Positions 1-9,349 of a DNA stretch of 18,904 bases are shown one piece after another. Below the pieces are notes generated by a model that was given only the letters and a program-made list of their open reading frames with translations, searched no databases and was not told where the DNA came from. This DNA comes from Ichthyophonus hoferi. Taxonomy: Eukaryota > Opisthokonta > Ichthyosporea > Ichthyophonida > Ichthyophonidae. Within the stretch, counting starts at the first letter, position 1. The number at the start of each line of letters is the position of its first letter. A program made the position numbers and the translations under genes. The stretch lies in contig NAOQ01000006.1 of assembly GCA_002751075.1 (NCBI GenBank), forward strand, positions 427,118-446,021. Reading direction: 5' to 3'.

Positions 1-33
<33 letters not shown>
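1..33. repeat. (TA)n microsatellite
   Basis: Uninterrupted TA dinucleotides at the left edge. The tract probably extends beyond the window. Confidence 0.9.
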
Positions 34-40
<7 letters not shown>

Positions 41-433
41 GATTGTAGCTACTACTTGATTATTATTGTTTAATAAGTTTTACTATTTTGTAACTATATT
101 TTATTGGTTTAAATGACATATATATTATATATAATAATATACATAATATACACATATATAGGAGAGAGATTGAGCTATAATGGCTGTGGGTTTTACATGA
201 TTGGACTATTAGGCCAGTATACTCTCCTCTATTGCCTGTATACGGATCTGCTGACTTTACTATACATTGTGAATATAACATTTTTGTGTTTAGTATGTAA
301 AAACCTATAGACTTTGGGCTATTTTACCTATATATAGATGTTTTATTTATTTACATACACATATGCTTACTGGATAATTAAATAATTAAATAATTAATGT
401 ACTGCGTTTTGATTGAGTGATTCTGAGATGTAG
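34..433. other. Intron sequence upstream of the first visible ATPase exon
   Basis: AT-rich. No family-like coding block was seen in any + frame, and open frames here are short and AT-driven. It is taken as intron because the exon at 434 starts inside the protein. Confidence 0.6.
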
Positions 434-554
434 AGCAAGAAAGGAGGAAATGTGAACATAGATCGACCCTCTCAACACATTCTCCAACGGACCTCTGTCA
501 TTGTTAGTGACACCCACGTAGAATGTCGCTTCACTGTTGCTCTGCCTGCGCAGG
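434..554 (+). CDS. ATPase gene, first visible coding exon
   Basis: Reads SKKGGNVNIDRPSQHILQ, then a beta-rich stretch ending TVALPAQ, and leaves in phase 1 so that the next exon completes a glycine (AQ-G-RSVMGEAAWE). This matches the family segment just before the conserved GR-x-x-x-G motif. The acceptor (TAG at 431-433) has only a weak pyrimidine tract. The 5' boundary is therefore less certain than the 3' one, and another acceptor at 458-460 is possible. Confidence 0.75.
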
Positions 555-2951
555 GTATGTGATTGGTGGTACATATACATATATACACATATATGCATGC
601 ATACATACACACATAATATATTTTATGTGTTGTTTTATTGGCTAGAAAACGGTTTGGTTTGACGTAAATTGGAGATGGTGTTTGATAGATAATTTATTCT
701 GTGATTGGTTGTAATAAATCTTATGTGTTGATTCATTGGCTAAAATGGCTTGGTATGGCGTAAATTAGAGATGGTATTTGATAGATAATGTATTTTCGAT
801 GGAGTTGTCTTTTTTAATACTTTTAATACAGCTATGTGAGTGGAGATATGGCTTATTTTAATGTAATGCTCGCATATTTTATTGGCATATTATCGTGGAG
901 ATACCTGATGGAAAATCCGTCCAACCCATTTACTATCGTTAATTACAGTTATTAATTTGTTTTAATAATTGCTATCATTAATCTCTATTGTTATTCATTA
1001 ATATTATGATTGACCTTTACATTATCATCCTCTATGACAATTATATATTTCCAACCCATACACTCTCATTCACAATCGCATTTTTTCCCAATCAACACAG
1101 GCCGATCTGTGATGGGAGAAGCAGCCTGGGAAATACTGGGCAATGAGATTGTTGTGACTGGTCAAAGATCACTCTTCTATGCGAATATAGATGCCGACAA
1201 ACTACAGGAACACGTGCTATCATGTGAAGATCAAGAGACTTTACGCCAGTTACTTCCCTCCTTAGGTGTGACAATCGGCTTTTAATAGGCGTATTTGAGT
1301 GGTGTAGACCCTTGGTTTATAATTTTATATAGCGTTCTGCTAGGATTGTTCTATAAGCATGTGATTGGCTATTTTTAATTATTATGTTCTGGTTGGTAGG
1401 TTATGCAGTTTATGATTGTTATTATTGTTATACTGATGTTTTATTTACCTGTTGTGTTGGATTTTTAAAATTTATAAAACTTACTATAATCATCTTTTCC
1501 ACCACTAAATTTGGCCCATTATTCAGGTTTAATTGCCTTTGTTCGCAATGGCGCCATCCTCCCACGTGTTAGTGGTGCTGATGATCGCCCAATGAAAGGA
1601 GATCATGCCATCCCCTTTACATCACCCAATAATATGGAAGTATCGGTAGATCTTCCTAATTGTGGACGAATCACTGGCATGGGATTACGTCATGGCATTA
1701 CCCTGATTGTAGGAGGTGGTTTCCATGTAGGTTATATTCCACCTGTACTTTGTATCCTGTCTTGTCATTGGTGTGTTTATACAAGCTCTTAATTACTGGC
1801 CCATCATGATCTAGGCTTCTTCCTTGTGACACGTGATTGGCTTTACACCTTGGTAAAGTTTTTAATCCAATGCCATCTTATTCTCTCACTAATCCATTGG
1901 CCTGATTGGCCTGTCCTATTGAATAGAACTTTTGCCTATCATAATGGGCCTGTATAAAATCGACCAATCATGCAATCATATGTATACAATAATATTTGTT
2001 TTAGTCATGTATGGTAATTTGTTAAAGGAGTGATCGATATATTTATTGGTATATCACGATTAACGATTAGGTGTGTTTCGATTGTACATACAATTGGCTC
2101 TAGCTTCGATTGAGATATATAAGGTTAATATATTATAGATCTCTATTATAATAGATGTACTCCTTCCCTTCCTATTGGAAGATATATATATCATAGTTGT
2201 GGATGGTATGTCTATTGCTGGCATACCTTCAAACATATATTGACTTCATTATTTTCTCTCTATTACTCTTTCTCTTTCCCTACCCTAGTTTTCACATTTC
2301 ATTGCTATTGGCCCTGCTTCTCTAGCGCCAATCATATTATCCACTGAACCTATATCTACTTTACTATCAACTATTTTAAGCATATTTATCTACCAATTAT
2401 TTTAGCCCAGTGATATCACATGAACCAATAATCATTAACCTCTGTTTCTACCGGATCTACCCCAATACTGACTGTAATCCAGTAAGATCTGTTAATAATA
2501 TAGTGCATGTTCTGGCATTGACTGACTTAAGATTAGTCAACATGACAAAATATGATTGGCTTACAGCCCTTTATCCATCTAACAAATATTATTTATGTTC
2601 CTATATTAGGGTAAATCTACACTGCTGAACGCGTTGGAACTAGGCGTGGTATGTTGCTATGACTATTGTACATGGTTGGATTGGATTGGTTGGTCTCATT
2701 GTGTGTAAGAGGGTGTAAAGAATGAGTAATAAAGATAATACAATACTGTAGGGAAGTATAACATTCAAATTAGGATAGTATGATGCTAATATGTATATAG
2801 GTATTTACTGGTATAGGAACACGGTAGCGATGACTAATTGGATGGCAATCACAGTATAATCACATTCCAGGAGATGGAAGGGAATTTGTAGTGGTTGATC
2901 CTACGTGTACCAAGATTAGAGCTGAGGACGGCCGGGCTATTGCGGGTTGGT

Positions 2952-2982
<31 letters not shown>

Positions 2983-5900
2983 TTCTCTTTCTCTTTCTCT
3001 CTCTCTTTCCCCACGTTGTCATTATTTTATTATATTAGATTATTTCTAGGTTTTAAAACTATGGGTTGAGAAACACTCTCAATGGTTAGACCTCTTGCTA
3101 ACCTAATATAGCTATAGTTAGCCATATATGATAGGTTAAGACAGAGGAGAGGATGTATGATTGTATGATTAATTATTTCACTTATTCACCATCAGCCAGC
3201 ACCTATTTACCCCCTGTAGTTAGTTACGTAATATTCTAATTTAATTTTACACTAGTTTTTCTCCAATACCTTCTCTGTTCCTTTATTCAGTTACAACTAT
3301 AACTTAAAAACTTATATTAAATGCAAAACAAATATCATATCACTCTTTCCTATCAGAGCTTATTTTATATTTTAATGGTCCAATATATGTAATAAGATTA
3401 AACCATCTGGGGGATATGCCAGCTCACCATATAATCTTAACCAATCAGTTTAGTTCATATTATAATGATCAATTAACTGTGAACCAATAGGGGTGGATAT
3501 TAGCCCTTTTATCGACAATCTACCCTATGGGAAGGACACTACTAATTTTAGCACACCCAATGCATCGGGAAGTACGTCACAGGCAGCCAATGTCATGGAG
3601 GCATTAGAGGTAGATCGCATTCTTATCTATAGATATGTCATTCCTTGATCTCACCTTTTCCATGACAGATCCCAGCACTAATTAATTCATTAATTAGATA
3701 ATTATAACTATAGTTACTTTGCCTATGTTGTATATATAACTATATTTGACAAGTATATCTATTGGTAATAGTAGGCAGTTACCTAAATATACTTTGAAGA
3801 TGAAAATAGAAGGGTTTTTTTAAATAACACTTGAATATGAGTTAGTTGATGCTAAGAAATATGGAAATGATATTGTTATATCTTAATTTTAATCCCGTCC
3901 TCCTATAGGTGGGTAGTCATCTACTAGTTCTAGATGAAGATACATGTGCTACTAACTTCATGATCAGAGATCGTCGGATGCAAGCTCTAGTAGCCAATGA
4001 CAAAGAGCCAATCACACCCTTCCTTCACAAGGTACATACAGTATCATTTCGCCTTATCCCAATAGTATCTCACCCTTTTATCAAGCCTATTTCCCACAGA
4101 TTGGTTGTTTTTATTGCTGTTTAGTTAAACATATACATGCACTTATGCTTAGGGAGGTTTATAGGTATTATAGCGGCTAGTGATTTTTAACGAATTATGG
4201 ACATAACACTAATTAGATACTGAGATAATGTAATACAACCAGATCATACATATATCTGTCATGGTTGTCATGGTTGTCGCATCTACTCAAATCATATTTA
4301 ATTATTATATTAATATATCTATATTTATTGGCTGTATACTCTTAATGTTTCCATATGCTTTCTTTTAATCCATTATGCTTTACTGACTAGCATACATGAC
4401 TATATAGATTAGATCTCTATACACCGATCACCAGGTATCTAGCATTCTTGTTATTGGTGGATCGGGAGATTACTTTGATGTGGCGGATTGTGTGGTGATG
4501 ATGGATTCATATAGGCCCAGGTAAACAACCCTTTACATTGCCTCTCTTTTTATCAGTTTTATCTATCCAATAAGAATGAGTCGACCTTGTTTATATTGGC
4601 TTATACGGGATTTCTTTGTGAGTTTTGACATGATTTTACTGAACGTATATTGGTATATCTCTCAATATACTACATCTTACTCCTTTAGTTTTAATTTTTT
4701 TAAAAAAATATTATTGGACCCTGCTTTTTAGATGAAATTATACAAAGATGGTAAGGGTATCTTGATTGGTGCTTTTAATTTGTATTCATCTGCCAATCCA
4801 ATCGCTGCATACCCTCACTATGTGTTTTATTAGTATCCAATCGTTTGATGATAAAAGTGAATAGGGAATTATTGATCTAAATATTTTAATGAGTTCTACT
4901 ACGCGAGATGAAAGGCTCATTTGTAAGTGAACTATAATTGCCTGTATGCTTTGATCACTATTAGTATAAAGGTATCTAAAAGTAGTTTAAATCTGGTTAG
5001 ACGATAAACCTAGTTAGGAAGTTCATGAACCTGTTCTTGAAATTGGGTCGACATGATTGGTTGTCTATCATGTATGTTGTTAATTATGCTTATGGGTAGA
5101 TTATAATTGGTTCTCTGCAAGTATGGTCCTATTGCCTCTTCCACTTAATAGTAACGCCCACATGATTGGGTATAGTTGGCCAATGAATAACTAGCATAAC
5201 CTAAAAATGGCCATGAATGGGGATTATACATTGGTCCTGTATATATGATTTGATCTGATCTCATTAATGATTTTCTATTACAGGGATGTAACTGGCCAGG
5301 CCAAGAAGATTGCATCACAAATGCCCAATAACCTTGCAGTCCTGGACGATACAGGTATTATCTTCGTCCTGTTACCCCTTACACCTTTACTAGGTGGACC
5401 ATCCATCAAGCTCTTCTTTATCTTATTATTGTTCATAGCATTTTCTGTTGGTCTTGTCCTTAATCACATTATCTCTATTGGCCCTATCTCTATCCCTTTA
5501 CCTCCCTCTTCTTGTTTTTGTCCCTCCCTCTTTCCCTTACTATCCATTCAATATCCTTTACTATGTAAATGTCATCCGAACATATACATTCTTGTTCAAT
5601 GAAGCTACCTCATGATATAAGCTTTGTAAACTTTATACACTGTTTCTTAATGAAAGTAATTAATTTTTAACGCCTACAGAATCTAAGTTTGTAGCGGGTC
5701 GCACGCGCGAACCACAGGGAAGCAGCCTAGAGAGGGGTAAAGTGGTAGTAAGGGCGATTGATACTGTAAGCTACGGCGATACTACTCTTAATCTGGCTGC
5801 AGTCGAACAATTAGTAGAGATCGGGCAAACTAAAGGTCTTCTTTTTCTTCCATTATTTCTTTGTTTTATTATTTATACTTATATTTTTGTTTCCCTATTT

Positions 5901-6760
5901 CTCTTTTTCCTTGTTGACATACATCTTGGCGATCAATAGATCATCACGCTACAGATTGGATGATGCTTCTCGTGTTTCTTAGCTATTGGTTTAATAGATG
6001 CTTTGGTTTATGCTGCATTCATCAATCTAGCTTTTTTTTTGCAGTAGACTAACCAATTATAATGTTTGAATTTAGCAATCGCCGATGCGATTGATTATCT
6101 GCGCCATACCTATCTAAGTGGATCTGGAGTGACGTTGGCGAAACTCATGGCTCAGTTGGAAAGGTGGTTAATGCTTAGTGTGTATATATGTATGGAAAGC
6201 CATAAATGTCTACATTCTAACAGTTTTATATAATTGAACCTATCATTACATAAAACGTATCCACCAATCATGTTGTTTGCCATGTTTTTACCTATCTATC
6301 ACCATATTGAATATAAATTACTATTATTTTTAATATCCAGTAGAGGAGCCCTGATAATTAATTATGGTACACCCAGAGACCTTAATGACAAGGGACTGGA
6401 TATTCTAAGTGATTGGTCGCTAGGGACTTACACAAGACCAAGGGCAATTGAGGTTGCGGCAGCTATGAACCGGCTAGTAAGTTTATCTAATTATTGATGA
6501 ATATTACGTGACGTAGTGTATGTGTGGGTTTATTTATATGTATTATACATGTTATATGCAAATATTTAAGAAATGTTTGCAAGTCACTGCCTACATTGTA
6601 ATGATTTGTAAAAAAGGCTGACGTTGATGTATGATTTGTAATGAGATGAACTGCTGGGTGGTACTAATGTTAGAAACATTGAACGCTACTTTAATTAAAT
6701 GCTAACGCTTAACATTATTATTTTCTACAGAGAACTGTCATAATGAAGCAGAAATCTTAA
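434..6760 (+). CDS. Predicted ATPase of the ABC class (PF09818, MRB1590-like), 5'-partial, 13 exons
   Basis: Joined exons: 434-554, 1101-1265, 1527-1726, 2610-2648, 2855-2945, 3491-3609, 3909-4031, 4408-4520, 5284-5354, 5680-5835, 6076-6163, 6341-6476, 6731-6760. They give 483 residues to a TAA stop, every junction is GT-AG, and the phases fit. Fragment residues 158-166 are the Walker A loop GGGFHGKST. YNHIPGDGREFV and KIRAEDGR follow, then a signature-like SGSTSQA at 231-237, Walker B LLVLDED at 250-256, and FMIRDRRMQALV and GGSGDYFDVAD. These are hallmarks of the PF09818 family of single-chain ABC-fold ATPases. The one member I know with a worked-out role, trypanosome MRB1590, binds RNA in mitochondria; the role here is unknown. 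Bacterial relatives are somewhat longer, so roughly 80-150 amino-terminal residues should lie left of the window. All motifs visible in the fragment look intact. The family call is firm; the molecular role is open. Confidence 0.88.
571..620. repeat. Alternating purine-pyrimidine tract (CA/TA)
   Basis: A run of CA, TA and TGCA units just inside the intron after the first visible exon. Low-complexity sequence, possibly able to adopt unusual helix forms. Confidence 0.6.
623..794. repeat. Imperfect tandem duplication, period 98 bases
   Basis: Bases 623-698 and 721-794 align over nearly their whole length with about ten differences. Both start TTATGTGTTG, contain ATTGGCTA and GACGTAAATT/GGCGTAAATT, and end TTTGATAGATAAT. 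The spacer 699-720 contains another GATTGG. It lies wholly in an ATPase intron. Confidence 0.85.
1101..1265 (+). CDS. ATPase gene, exon with the helical pre-P-loop segment
   Basis: Acceptor CAACACAG, donor GTGTGA, phase 1 on both sides. Encodes RSVMGEAAWEIL through DQETLRQLLPSL, the helical region that in this family precedes the G-L-x-AF-x-x-NGAILPR motif. Fragment residues 41-96. Confidence 0.85.
1527..1726 (+). CDS. ATPase gene, exon ending inside Walker A
   Basis: Enters in phase 1 and leaves in phase 0. Encodes LIAFVRNGAILPR, DDRPM, IPFTSPNNMEV and GRITGMG, then GITLIVGGGFH, the first half of the P-loop (fragment residues 97-162). The donor GTAGGT directly follows the His codon. Confidence 0.9.
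2610..2648 (+). CDS. ATPase gene, 39-base microexon carrying GKST
   Basis: Thirteen codons, GKSTLLNALELGV, phase 0 on both sides, between an ATATTAG acceptor and a GTATGT donor. It supplies the Lys and Ser/Thr of Walker A, so skipping it would keep the frame but remove the nucleotide-binding residues. Confidence 0.9.
2855..2945 (+). CDS. ATPase gene, YNHIPGDGREFV exon
   Basis: Encodes YNHIPGDGREFVVVDPTC and KIRAEDGRAIA, a very conserved family block just after the P-loop helix. It leaves in phase 1 through an unusual donor GTTGGT. The following intron opens at once into a CT-rich tract. Confidence 0.88.
2951..3012. repeat. CT-rich microsatellite
   Basis: Mixed CTCTCT and CTTTCT units starting five bases after the donor of the YNHIPGDGREFV exon. 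Being at the 5' end of the intron, it is not acting as an acceptor tract. Confidence 0.9.
3491..3609 (+). CDS. ATPase gene, ABC-signature exon
   Basis: Encodes VDISPFIDNLP (Q-loop area in the family) and NASGSTSQAANVMEALE, which resembles the ABC signature. Fragment residues 207-245; enters in phase 1 and leaves in phase 0 at GTAGAT. Confidence 0.88.
3909..4031 (+). CDS. ATPase gene, Walker B exon
   Basis: Encodes VGSHLLVLDEDTCATNF, then MIRDRRMQALVANDKEPI. LLVLDED is Walker B with its catalytic glutamate (fragment residues 250-256). Phase 0 on both sides, donor GTACAT. Confidence 0.92.
4408..4520 (+). CDS. ATPase gene, GGSGDYFDVAD exon
   Basis: Encodes IRSLYTDHQVSSILVIGG followed by SGDYFDVADCVVMMDSYRP, the conserved block after Walker B. 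The acceptor ATATAG gives phase 0; it leaves in phase 2 at GTAAAC. Confidence 0.88.
5284..5354 (+). CDS. ATPase gene, RDVTGQAKKIA exon
   Basis: Short exon encoding DVTGQAKKIASQMPNN and VLDDT. It completes the Arg codon of YRPR-DVT, a junction conserved in relatives. The downstream donor GTATTA is followed by open but non-coding-looking intron. Confidence 0.85.
5680..5835 (+). CDS. ATPase gene, EQLVEIGQTK exon
   Basis: Encodes ESKFVAGRTREPQGSSLE, then VVVRAIDTVSYGD and AAVEQLVEIGQTK. The last stretch is a family hallmark (QLVE-x-GQ). The donor reads GTCTTC, a weak match to consensus, but the phase and the next exon (AIADAIDYL) agree with it. Confidence 0.85.
6076..6163 (+). CDS. ATPase gene, AIADAIDYL exon
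   Basis: Encodes IADAIDYLRHTYL and TLAKLMAQLE, the C-terminal helical region. Enters in phase 1 after TTTAG, leaves in phase 2 at GTGGTT. Confidence 0.85.
6341..6476 (+). CDS. ATPase gene, TRPRAIEVAAAMNRL exon
   Basis: Encodes RGALIINYGTPRDLN and LGTYTRPRAIEVAAAMNRL. The final stretch matches the conserved family C-terminus (RPR-x-x-E-x-AAA-x-NRLR). The Arg is completed by the next exon. Confidence 0.88.
6731..6760 (+). CDS. ATPase gene, terminal exon
   Basis: Ten codons, RTVIMKQKS plus TAA, after a good TTTTCTACAG acceptor. The Arg completes the NRLR ending seen in relatives, which supports this very short last exon. Confidence 0.8.
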   Translation, partial: RTVIMKQKS

Positions 6761-7419
6761 GATATATTCACAATAGCACCTGCCTTAGGCCCATCTATGG
6801 TTGTTATATTTCTACCTTCCGCTACTACTGAAAGCTGGTTTACTCTGCAATTTTCAGCAGTAAAATAACATGTGTAACACTGTTTGTTGATGGTGTTGTA
6901 CTTGATAGGCCAATAATCACTGAAAACCTTTGGTCAAATTGGTCAAATATAGCTACATTTACAACTTAGGCAAGATAACTGTGGTTAAAATTATCTAATT
7001 AATCGATGTTGACATCTGAAGTATTCTATATATAAAATGCTGTGTTTAACAAGTATAAGAAGGTTCTGTCTGAGACTGATTGCGGACGCTTGATTCTGTA
7101 GTGATACTGAATAAAGGTTATTGGTTTTATCCTGGATTCTCTCTTTGCAATAATCGAATGCCGCCCTGAATATTGTTGAGATAATTACTACCCAGGCTAA
7201 AATGGACAACCTCTCTACAGGCGAATAAAATAAAATAATAAACTAATAATATTGTACAGGTTGTGTAGAATGAAGTGTCCCCGTATGTACTGTATTAATT
7301 AAAAATCAGCTTAAAGAATGTCACTAATTGGTAAATAAAATGAATTACAATAATATGAATAACAATATTAATAACAAGAGTGATAATATTTGGAACAACA
7401 GCAGCAATTTCAGCAGGTT
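6761..7419. other. 3' flank of the ATPase gene
   Basis: AT-rich sequence after the ATPase stop. Candidate AATAAA signals for + strand transcripts lie at 7110-7115 and 7224-7229; neither is close to the stop and I cannot choose between them. A direct repeat of TTGGTCAAA occurs at about 6931-6950. A short - strand open stretch (about 6994-7170, including AAFDYCKERIQDKTNN) may be the tail of the neighbouring remnant, but this is weak. Confidence 0.4.
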
Positions 7420-8871
7420 TTTCTTGTAACCCCTGTGCTACAAGGTGTGGCTTGAATCCAACGTGTAGCTAAGGGGTAGCCATACGTGGGATATTTGTAG
7501 GGCCACTTCGTGTGGTCCCGGGTTTATATCTTAATTGCTCTTGTGCATGTTGGTCAGCGATTTGTTGCCTTACAGGTACATCATCGTCGCAGCGTTGTCG
7601 GACAAATCCGCTGCATACTCTCCCACTGACTCAGGAAGGTCTCCAGGACCAGCTTGAGGCTGTAAAATTGCGGCGGGAGGAGGTAGCAAGGGTGATGCGT
7701 CAGTGTAGGACCTACCTCTCCCATAGTCTAGAGGTGATGATACATGTGGTGGCACAGTTGAGCGTCTGAGTGGCACATTGTTAACTGTGGGGATAACTTA
7801 ATGAGGTAAGAACAGGGGATGGCTGCTCCTGGTGGTCAAGCAATGTGATACATTGGTGCTCGTGGGACCAGTCTGTTAAGGTAGGAACTGCAGATAAGTG
7901 CTTCTGGTGTCAAAAAGAGTCCCTGAACTAGGCCCCATCAAGAGGTTTAAATTGAGCGCAGGAGAAAGGATGTATTGTTCGAGTTATGGTGCAATATATT
8001 GCACAGGTGGTGACGATTGTAAAACTGGTTTGGGAGGCATTGTAGCTGATTGACTCACTTGGACGGCCAATTTTTAAAGGAGTTGCGTGATCAGTTGTTG
8101 TGGTTGTAGTTGTAATATGTTTTTCTTGATGTCGCTACTCTTGTCACTCCTGTTGCGGTTGCCTTTGTACCATCATGTCTTCATGTAGCTGAGTAGTAGC
8201 GTTTAACTCAGCTTGAGGACGGGTTAGTTTCAGGGGTGGGGATTCTAGAAGTGGGGTGTCTTGTAGTTGCAACTCAAATTCAAACTGCAATTTATCCGTT
8301 TCCATCATATTTGTATAATCAATGAAGTCCGTAATGCTAACAGGTTCGCTGTATTTGAGAACGTTGAAGTGTGGCCTGTCTTGAATGGCCAGAGACTCGT
8401 TGTTCTGTGCGTAATGGAGTTGCTTGGCAGTGGAAGCGTGCTCGGCCCATAACCCTATCAGAATTCGTGTCAGTTCTATTGACTTGTTCACAGCTATCGG
8501 GATCTCCAATTGTATAACCGGTAGTGGTTAATATTGCTTGACCAGTGTTAGTAATAGTCACTTGATCAGATGTCTTTAAGGCTCAGTGGCTGTGATATAG
8601 GCTCTACAGAGGGCCCATATACCAACTCTCTAGGTAACTAGCTGTAGTAATTATATCTCTGTTCTAATTCAGAAGGGATAGATGCTTTGATGCGCTTGGG
8701 TGCAAATTTGGAAATTGCACAATGACATCGATCATTAAAGGGGGCTATATTACTATGTAAATAAATACTATTATCACTGAATAGTGTCAGTATGCAGTTT
8801 TCCGACTTCTGAACAAGCGAAAGTTCTGACCGCTGATTATCGAATGTGGGTGCCAGCGGTGGACTAGACAT
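7420..8871 (-). pseudogene. Decayed protein-coding remnant of unknown family
   Basis: Reading leftward from an ATG at 8869-8871, 77 codons are open (SENCILTLFSDNSIYLH, CAISKFAPKRIKASIPSELE). Coding-like sequence then continues in the same frame past a stop (LPRELVYGPSVEPISQPLSL). A second open block at 8144-8527, in another frame, has LHYAQNNESLAIQD, LKYSEPVSITDFIDYTNMME and LQFEFELQLQD. Between 7570 and 8143 a third stretch is rich in Pro, Gln, Ser and Thr (LQLQPQQLITQLL; LLPPPAAILQPQAGPGDL). In all there are about ten interruptions and at least two frame changes. They do not sit at good splice sites, so decay fits better than introns. No poly-A tail or duplicated ends mark it as a retrocopy. 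It is more GC-rich than its surroundings. No reverse transcriptase, integrase, transposase or capsid-like motif was seen. I do not recognise the parent; the Q/P-rich tail would suit a transcription cofactor, but that is a guess. Confidence 0.5.
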
Positions 8872-8932
8872 TACAATAACAATGTGATTATTGCAAATAC
8901 CTAATTAAATGCAAAGTATTTTTGTACGTGCT

Positions 8933-8947
8933 TACGAAAGCTTCGTA
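8933..8947. repeat. Short inverted repeat TACGAA-AGC-TTCGTA
   Basis: Six-base arms around three bases, about 60 bases upstream of the - strand remnant's ATG. A GTACGTG occurs on both sides (near 8924 and 8966). Confidence 0.5.
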
Positions 8948-9301
8948 TTTTGCTATTCATATCGCGTACGTGTAAGCGGGGCCCATCTTTACTTGTGTTT
9001 CCGCATATGTGTGACCGGAGTCTTTATTAGATATTGCTGTTTACATTTATACTTGTCTCACTTTATCTTAATAATCCAGGACTAATATCTTCGTCCAAGA
9101 ATGGCGTCTTTAGCCAGCTATCCCATTGGTGTAACAGCTTACATGTCATGTATTGGTAAATCAATATATAAAGTTGAAAAAATATTACGCAATTAAATTA
9201 TTGTGCAACTAACTAATCTTCAGCCACAATCATTTATCTACTTATTATCTGGACTTCGATCAAACCTTCTTATTCATCTGTGGTTAGTGATCTTGCAACA
9301 A

Positions 9302-9349
9302 GTAATAATAATAATAATAATAACAATAACAATAACAATAAAAAAAAAG
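9302..9349. repeat. (TAA)n/(ACAATA)n microsatellite
   Basis: TAA triplets pass into AACAAT units and an A run. Translating it gives poly-Asn, which is an artefact rather than a gene. Confidence 0.9.

Noticed and set aside
113-310. Overlapping open frames on both strands near the left edge
   Set aside because: AT-driven composition, no family resemblance, and the region lies inside the ATPase intron.
5355-5602. Open frame continuing past an ATPase exon with hydrophobic segments
   Set aside because: It is read-through into an intron. The protein family match stops exactly at the GT donor and resumes at 5680.
6820-7010. MITE-like element with inverted ends
   Set aside because: Only a short imperfect hairpin near 6838-6865. 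No terminal inverted repeats with a target-site duplication were found.
8144-8527. Intact - strand exon of a living gene
   Set aside because: The block is open, but its neighbours in the same protein style are broken by several stops and lie in other frames without credible splice sites. Kept as part of a remnant, at moderate confidence.
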